A stretch of DNA of 34,570 nucleotides from Entamoeba histolytica HM-1:IMSS (taxonomy: Eukaryota > Evosea > Mastigamoebida > Endamoebidae). Under the pieces are notes generated by a model. The model saw only the letters and a list, made by a program, of their open reading frames with translations, was not told where the DNA came from and made no database searches. The stretch lies in contig NW_001914983.1 in NCBI RefSeq assembly GCF_000208925.1, forward strand, positions 1 to 34,570, given 5' to 3'. Positions within the stretch are counted from its first letter, which is position 1. The number at the start of each line of letters is the position of its first letter. Both the position numbers and the translations under genes were made by a program. Of the stretch, positions 28,950 to 34,570 are shown one piece after another.

Positions 28950-29882
28950 ATGATGAACTTCTATAATTTTTCAGCACTTCTAATGTTTATATCACTCTTC
29001 TCTCTCTTTATTTATTCACAACTAATTACATTCCCTCTCTTTCTATTCTTTGCCTTTATTCATTTTCATTCTATTCCATACCACAATGTAATTCCAGTGT
29101 CATTAACTCTTCCTATACAAAATCTCACTCACTCACATAGGGTAGTTATTCTTTCTGATCTTCATCTTCAACAAAATCAAACGACTTTTCATCCCAAATT
29201 AATTAAACAATCAATTGATATAATACTCCAGAGTAATCCTGAACTAGTAATTTTTCTTGGAGATTATATCCAACTTGCTCATGAAGATATTTTGCTTTTC
29301 ATCAAATCATTTGAGTTTATTGCACACAAATTTAAAGGTATTGGAATTATCGGAAATCATGACATTAAACTTCGACCACCAAATGACATTATCAAAGCAT
29401 TACAATCTATTGGTATTTCAATATTATTAAATGAGGAATATGTGTTTGACTGTTTCCATTTCTTTGGAATTGATTATTACACAAACAACTCCCATTTACT
29501 TCTACCACAAAATCAACAGATTGTTTTATTGTCACACACTCCATCAGTGTTAAACGACACAATCTTTTCAGAATCAAATGAAAATAATCAACAAAATATT
29601 CATATCAGTGCAATATTTTGTGGACATACTCATGGTGGGCAAGTCAATATTCCATTTATTGGTTCTCCGTTATTGCTTTTCAAGGCATGGATGTTGAGGT
29701 GGTGGAAAATTATGTATTTGCGATTATTGGATTTACAAAAATGGAAAGTTATTTATGGATTATATCATTTACAATACAACAAATCTTCAATTCCAGTTTA
29801 TGTGACATCTGGAATAGGAAGTCATTATGGATTTAAAGTGAATTGTCCACCTGAGGTTGTTGTTGTTGATTTAATTCCATAG
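28950..29882 (+). CDS. Membrane-anchored calcineurin-like metallophosphoesterase
   Basis: A 310-residue enzyme of the YkuE/YaeI-like metallophosphoesterase group. A hydrophobic N-terminus (about 4-42) gives one or two TM segments. The metal-binding motifs follow in order: SDLHL (Asp70, His72), GDY (Asp105), GNHD (Asn136, His137), SHTP (His196) and GHTHGG (His226, His228), so the dinuclear site is complete. Bacterial relatives act on lipid pyrophosphates such as UDP-diacylglucosamine or on phosphodiesters; the substrate here is unknown. The catalytic domain should face the lumen or the outside if the anchor is a signal-anchor. The ATG at 28950 is followed at once by a second ATG; the TTG upstream is ignored. 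It is divergent from the PHAF1 gene. Confidence 0.9.
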   Translation: MMNFYNFSALLMFISLFSLFIYSQLITFPLFLFFAFIHFHSIPYHNVIPVSLTLPIQNLTHSHRVVILSDLHLQQNQTTFHPKLIKQSIDIILQSNPELVIFLGDYIQLAHEDILLFIKSFEFIAHKFKGIGIIGNHDIKLRPPNDIIKALQSIGISILLNEEYVFDCFHFFGIDYYTNNSHLLLPQNQQIVLLSHTPSVLNDTIFSESNENNQQNIHISAIFCGHTHGGQVNIPFIGSPLLLFKAWMLRWWKIMYLRLLDLQKWKVIYGLYHLQYNKSSIPVYVTSGIGSHYGFKVNCPPEVVVVDLIP

Positions 29883-29937
29883 TAATATTTTTGAATGTTT
29901 TGTTTATTTAAAAACCATAAAATCAATAAAAATAGTA

Positions 29938-30216
29938 TTATTTACAGTCTTCAGTTATTTTTGATTGGATATAATAATCAATTAGAAATTCAACTACTTC
30001 ACAATATGATTTACATTGTGTATCTCTTCTAATCTTTTTCAATTCTTCTAATGATTCTAACGAAATCCTGATTTTAGGAAACTTCTTATCCATTATTTGT
30101 GATTTAACTAAATTCTTTTTCACATCTTTTGTCTTGGTTTTTTCATTGATTGGTTCTTGAATGAATATATTTCCATCAAATATAACAGAGACAGGTTCAA
30201 AGCATGTTAGGTTCAT
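29938..30216 (-). CDS. Small protein with ribbon-helix-helix-like C-terminus
   Basis: A 92-residue protein starting at the ATG 30216-30214; the frame is open further up only through a TTG. Residues about 48-83 read PKIRISLESLEELKKIRRDT followed by CKSYCEVVEFLIDYY. This beta strand with Arg/Ser, a helix, a turn with Ser, and a second helix ending in a hydrophobic/aromatic pattern is that of ribbon-helix-helix (MetJ/Arc) DNA-binding proteins. The N-terminal part is unremarkable, then basic (NEKTKTKDVKKNLVKSQIMD). RHH proteins are common in prokaryotes and uncommon in eukaryotes, so this may be a small regulator, but it could also be a chance helix-hairpin. It converges on the phosphoesterase gene with 55 bases between stops. 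Confidence 0.68.
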   Translation of the reverse strand: MNLTCFEPVSVIFDGNIFIQEPINEKTKTKDVKKNLVKSQIMDKKFPKIRISLESLEELKKIRRDTQCKSYCEVVEFLIDYYIQSKITEDCK

Positions 30217-32176
30217 GTTTATAATAATAAGATTGTGGTTAGTCAAAAGTATCAAAACAAGTGGTTTTGAATAACCACACTCACCTCTTTTTCAATTCCA
30301 TTCTTATAAATAGTTCATATCGTTGAGAGTTTAACTATTTTTTTCATATTTCCCCAAAAGTCTCGGGATAATTTGTATCCAAAAGGAAAAACGAAGGTGG
30401 TGTAGAGTATTAAATTTGCTTTATTCTTACTTTTTATTTTTTTAAAATAACCATAAGATATGTTATTATTAACAAAAATTGTTTCATAGAATATAATATT
30501 CATAACAAAAAAATAATAAGAATAATGAATGTCTTTCGTTATTACAAATAATAACCAATTATGCTTTATTGTAATTTCCATAGACAATCTTCTTTATTTA
30601 TCTGTCATGTAATTAGAATTTAAATTGTATTTTTTTGTTGTTTTGTATTTCTCTTTCAAATTTGTTTGGTATGGCACTTTTTAATGATAGACAATATTCT
30701 ATTCTCGAAATTGTTTATCGGTGGAAGCAAAGTAAGTTTAAAAAATAATAAATAGACCAAATCAGATACTATTAATGGTGTGTTTTTAATATACTTCTTG
30801 TGGTGTTTATCTAAATTGATATTTTTGTTATTGAACAATGGTTGTGAATTTTTTTATTAATTCCCTATTTTAATATGTGATAATACAATCAAAAGTTGAG
30901 TGAGTGGTGTATGTTTAATCCAAAAATAAGTTGAATTAAAACAATTCTATTCTTAATAGCATCAAATTTATTTATATATAATATCTAATTCATTCATATT
31001 TATGGGATATAATGAGGTTGTATTTTTATTTTAATGTTTTGAGTATTAAGAAATGAATAAATACCATTTAATTAGTAAAAACAACAAATTAATCAGAATT
31101 ATAGTGACAATAAGTGTTGTAAGAAATAACTGGATAAATAAAAGCAAAAAAGAATCAGAAAAAGAAGAATGAATTATAAAAATAAAAGAAAGGAAAAGAT
31201 TATAAAAAGGAAAATATGATATAATATGAATGAAAGAAGAAGAAAGAGGATATTAAATAAATAGAAAATATTTATTTTAAAATGAAATTAAAAAGATATA
31301 ATATAATTCACATCAACTATAATGAAATGATAAATAATTATGAAAATAAATAATAACATTAAGAGAAATACATATCAACCAATCAATTATAATATATCAA
31401 ATACACAAAGAAATAAAGAAATAATAAAATAAAGAATAGAAACCAACAAAATGAAAATGAATAATTTAAAGAATAAAATAACATTTCATCATAATATTTG
31501 AAAAATAAAGAAATAAAAAATAGAATAAAACGATGATAAATGAATAAAATGAAGAATAACATCAAAATGAAGAAAAAAGAAAGAATAATAAAATGTATAA
31601 ATAATATAGAATGATACATTATTATATTTCTTACATTTTATAAATTAACAAATAAATATAAAATGATAGTATTCAAATGAAATACATTTAATTCAAACGA
31701 TTTACACCACAATAACATTTACAAATATGAAATGAGAGAAATAAGAAAGAAGTAATAGAAATATATGATATAAAAAATAAATCAAAATATAATATAATGC
31801 ATTTAATTCAATTGATATTCATTCAAAAAGAAATAATACAAATGAAAGAAATAATACAAAAAGAATAAATAATGAAGAGAAATAATAAATATAAACTATT
31901 CTTAAGTAATACAAATTAAGTAATATTTAATTCATAATTAAATAAATTTGAATTGAATAATGAATTAAAGTAATTGAGTCTGGTTTAGATCTTATTTTGA
32001 CAAATCTACCCAATACATTACACTAAATTCTCTAACCCTTTTATTGTTTATTTAGAAATTTTGTTCATAAGAATATTATAAACTCCAATGACTTTAATTC
32101 AAAGTATTTGTATTCTTTATTTAACTAATAGACAAAAAACAAAGAAATATTAATATTGAAATTTAAAAGGATTAAA
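30217..32176. other. AT-rich spacer, mostly low complexity
   Basis: No full gene is supported. At 30671-30748 a short + strand frame encodes MALFNDRQYSILEIVYRWKQ and five more residues before TAA; it may be the 5' stub of a dead gene. From about 31100 to 31880 the + strand is strongly A/purine-rich (AATAAAGAAATAA words), so minus-strand open frames there give only Phe/Leu/Ile runs. A minus-strand open frame at 30315-30581 is Ile/Phe/Tyr-rich and unsupported. Confidence 0.55.
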
Positions 32177-32668
32177 TTAAAGCACACAAGTAACGAATAC
32201 GATCCACCAAATAAAAGATATTAAAAATAATATTATAGAAATTGTCCCTATTACCCGTGTAAAAGGTTGACTTGATTTTCGAGAAATCACAAAAGAAGCA
32301 AGCCAGAAGAAAATGAAGCAAAATCCAAAAAGGAAAAATGTTAATGTAAATTGAAACCATTTACTTTGTTCAGAATCAGAAGATGAAGATGATATAACAG
32401 GAACTTCTTGTTCGTATTTTGGTTCGGATGAAGTAAATGTCTGATTATAAGATGGCAAGGATACTGGAGTTTGTTGATAGTATTGGGGTGATTGATAAGG
32501 GACATAATTTGATGGTTGAGTTGTTTCATTTGAATAGCCATACGATGGGTTTGGATTATTAATTATTCCACCTTCTTGTTGAACTTGTTCGTTTGTCTGA
32601 ATATTTGAATAAGTAGGTTGAGAATTAATTGTGTCAGGAGGAGGGAGTGAGGTTTGGTATAAATTCAT
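32177..32668 (-). CDS. Two-TM protein with Pro/Gln/Tyr-rich N-terminal tail
   Basis: A 163-residue membrane protein of unknown function. Residues 1-103 are a disordered Pro/Gln/Tyr/Ser-rich tail with repeated PSYG, YVPYQSPQYYQQ and LPSYNQT words and a Ser/Asp cluster (ISSSSSDSEQ, 92-101) that could be phosphorylated. Two TM helices follow, about 105-129 and 138-161, joined by a short basic loop (SRKSSQPFTR), and the protein ends right after the second helix. The loop charge and the tail suggest both tail and C-terminus face the cytosol on one side, but topology is uncertain. Tails of this type often carry PPxY- or SH3-like binding sites; only PSY-type motifs are visible here. The ATG is at 32668-32666. 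No signal peptide. Confidence 0.75.
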   Translation of the reverse strand: MNLYQTSLPPPDTINSQPTYSNIQTNEQVQQEGGIINNPNPSYGYSNETTQPSNYVPYQSPQYYQQTPVSLPSYNQTFTSSEPKYEQEVPVISSSSSDSEQSKWFQFTLTFFLFGFCFIFFWLASFVISRKSSQPFTRVIGTISIILFLISFIWWIVFVTCVL

Positions 32669-33947
32669 TAAATAAAGAAAAAGTTATCGGTTGTTTTTAA
32701 GTTCCAAACAACAAGAAAAATCTAAAAAAAGTTTAATAATAAATTATTGACAAAATAACATTCTTTTATTTAAACACTTTCTTAATAAAAAAAAATGATT
32801 CATGTTTTGTGTTTGATTTAATAAATTCATTATTATAAGTTAAAATTATATTAATGTTATTATAAAAATTTTAAAATTATGAATTTAAAGAAAATCTCTT
32901 CAAATAGAAAAAACACAACTAATTAATTATAATAAAATATAGTAATATAATAGTATATAATATTAAGTAATTTTAATTTGGTTATTTTTTTATTTGATAT
33001 ACCATTGAGGAAAATAATAAAATAAAATGTTTAGAACAAATAATATTACAAATTGTATTATTATCTAAACACCCTTAAAATCATAATTTAAGTAATAATT
33101 ATAATGCTTTTGTTATTTTAATTTAAATTTATTTGTTCAATAATTTTATAATAACAAAATGAGGGTATTTATAACAATTTAAATTTAATTGTTAATGTAC
33201 CTTTTTCTTTATTAATTCCGTCATAAATATTTATAACTTGAAATAATGAGTTTTAGAAATTAGGAAATATCTATTTTGTTTTAAATTATCATAAGAATTA
33301 ATCATTTTAATAAGAAATTCTTTAATAATATCAAATAATACAACAAATATGAATTACTTTTTTTGATAAAATAAACCAAATAAATGTATATAATCAATAA
33401 ATATATACCATAAAGTGATTATATAAATGATTTGAGACAAGAAAATTTAAGTAGTTTAATTTAACTCTCTATCACATTTTCTAAATACTTAAAAAATAAA
33501 CTCATATCTGTTAGAAGAAGAACGAAAATTTTAATCAAAATATTTTGAATAAATTAGTATTTAAAATTAAATTATAAGTTAAAGAAATAGAAAACAAAGA
33601 AGTTTACTTTAATAATTACACATATTAAATATAAAAATTAAATAACTTAGTTTAATAATCATTGTAATATCTTTCTCAATACCTTCAAATAATTGAAGAA
33701 GAGATACTATTATATTTAGACATATAATAATACATTTAGTAATTTATCAACACAAGTATTTTTACCAAAACAAAGAATATTCATATTTCAAATATTACTA
33801 AAATATCAATTTAATAACTTTTCTGTAAAAAAAAAAGAAAAATATGTTTTTAAAGATTTTAGTAATTTTATTGACTGAAAAATCATTAATGACGAATAAA
33901 TAAAAATTTAAATAACAAATTCAATTACAAGCACGATATATTTTCAA
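32669..33947. other. Intergenic, AT-rich, nothing identified
   Basis: About 1.3 kb of strongly AT-rich sequence between two minus-strand genes. Open frames are short on both strands. I see no RNA gene, repeat family or relic that I can support. Confidence 0.6.
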
Positions 33948-34570
33948 TTAAAGAATAATTTCTTCATTACCAACGAAATTTGTTTGTAATTCTTCTTTTG
34001 AAATATTACTTTTTGAAACTGAATTTGATTGAAGGAAGTTGTTTGGTTCTTTTAAATTAGCAGAAACTAATGACCTTGAAGAAAGATCAAAAGACTTTCT
34101 TGAATGAGAATTTGAATCATTATCTTCAATAGGAATTTCAGAATTTACTAATTTGTATTCAACATTATTTAGAGAGTAAGTTCCAAAGTTCAAAGCATAA
34201 AATCCAATCAGAAGTATTTCTGAAGAAAGTGTAGTAGCTAATTTAAATGAGACAGGTGGAACAAGAGAAAAATAATAATAATTATATGTTGTGAATACAA
34301 GAATAATTCCAACAGGAATACTGAATAATAAATGAACAATAAATTGTTTGAAACTATGATTATTACGAAGAATACAATAACTATGATATCCACATAAGAT
34401 AATATAAAGGACATTAGTAAATGATAATGCAGAAATCAAAACATATGCTTCAGTAGGTTGATCAAGTTTGGTACAATTTTTGATATTACCTGAACCGTTG
34501 TACGTTAATAAAGAAATCGTACAACAAAACTGACCAACTCCAACTCCTATTCCTAATAAAATAGAACCTT
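33948..34570 (-). CDS. Multi-TM protein, possibly GPCR-like (5' end outside window)
   Basis: 206 C-terminal residues are visible; the frame is open to the window edge, so the apparent start at 34439 is not real. At least four hydrophobic helices appear: SILLGIGVGVGQFCCTISLL; a stretch around AYVLISALSFTNVLYIILCG; FIVHLLFSIPVGIILVFTTY; and SSEILLIGFYALNFGTYSL. A loop between the first two (NGSGNIKNCTKLDQPTEA) has Cys and a potential N-glycosylation site, so it is probably extracellular. A Ser/Asn-rich cytosolic tail of about 65 residues follows (SHSRKSFDLSSRSLVS). Four late helices, a glycosylated Cys loop and a Ser-rich tail fit the back half of a seven-TM receptor, but other polytopic proteins are possible. 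Confidence 0.65.
   Translation of the reverse strand, partial: GSILLGIGVGVGQFCCTISLLTYNGSGNIKNCTKLDQPTEAYVLISALSFTNVLYIILCGYHSYCILRNNHSFKQFIVHLLFSIPVGIILVFTTYNYYYFSLVPPVSFKLATTLSSEILLIGFYALNFGTYSLNNVEYKLVNSEIPIEDNDSNSHSRKSFDLSSRSLVSANLKEPNNFLQSNSVSKSNISKEELQTNFVGNEEIIL

Noticed and set aside
30315..30581. Minus-strand 90-codon frame
   Set aside because: Ile/Phe/Tyr/Asn-rich, no family features, no supporting promoter; likely chance.
31383..31619. Minus-strand frame encoding a 78-residue hydrophobic peptide
   Set aside because: It is the complement of A-rich low-complexity DNA; composition alone explains it.
1..34570. tRNA arrays, rRNA genes or CRISPR arrays
   Set aside because: No cloverleaf-like GC-rich segments, no rRNA-like sequence and no regularly spaced direct repeats were found by eye.

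Overview
The window looks like chromosomal DNA of an Entamoeba of the histolytica/dispar/nuttalli group. It is very AT-rich. Genes are compact and mostly single-exon, with long T- or A-dominated spacers between some of them. The two introns I can place are 43 and 57 nt, start with GTTTGTTT and end in TAG, which is the Entamoeba consensus. Core promoters carry GAAC and TATTTAAA-like boxes. A roughly 500-bp GC-richer block resembles an EhSINE-type retroelement. The species call is inference from these traits and from protein style; I ran no database search.

Layout. 1-648: C-terminal end of a class I (4Fe-4S) fumarase. 649-5681: a long spacer with a decayed TLDc-domain gene on the minus strand (about 1733-2400), GCATC-type degenerate repeats, a T-rich low-complexity block and a weak second gene relic. 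5682-8545: EF-hand protein (+), PWP1 WD40 protein (-), ribosomal protein eL8/L7a (-). 9878-10609: an unrecognised protein built from an internal duplication. 10890-11395: probable SINE. 12068-13393: an alpha/beta-hydrolase-fold protein with all three catalytic positions lost, joined to a SAM-like domain. 13471-15517: unknown helical protein with a predicted intron, followed by about 475 bp of decayed coding sequence. 16399-17799: RRN3/TIF-IA. 18245-22040: two consecutive TBC RabGAP genes. 22181-24153: secreted coiled-coil protein whose last part lies in another frame. 24280-24897: IMP3 with one intron. 24942-27362: USP9X-like ubiquitin protease (-). 27465-27821: small coiled-coil protein. 27883-28860: PHAF1/UPF0183 homologue (-). 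28950-29882: membrane-anchored metallophosphoesterase. 29938-30216: small protein with a ribbon-helix-helix-like segment (-). 30217-32176: spacer. 32177-32668: two-TM protein with a Pro/Gln/Tyr-rich tail (-). 33948-34570: C-terminal part of a multi-TM, possibly GPCR-like protein (-), running off the window.

How genes relate. Four genes serve ribosome production: RRN3 (Pol I initiation), IMP3 (U3 snoRNP, small subunit), PWP1 (ribosome biogenesis/rDNA chromatin) and eL8 (large subunit). All four carry an AACCCT/AGGGTT motif within about 70 nt of the start codon, which suggests shared control. The TBC pair and PHAF1 point to membrane traffic and autophagy. The most interesting items are the catalytically dead hydrolase-SAM fusion, the duplicated-domain orphan at 9878, the RHH-like protein, the frame break in the secreted coiled-coil gene, and the decayed coding sequence behind the 13471 gene and in the 5-kb spacer.
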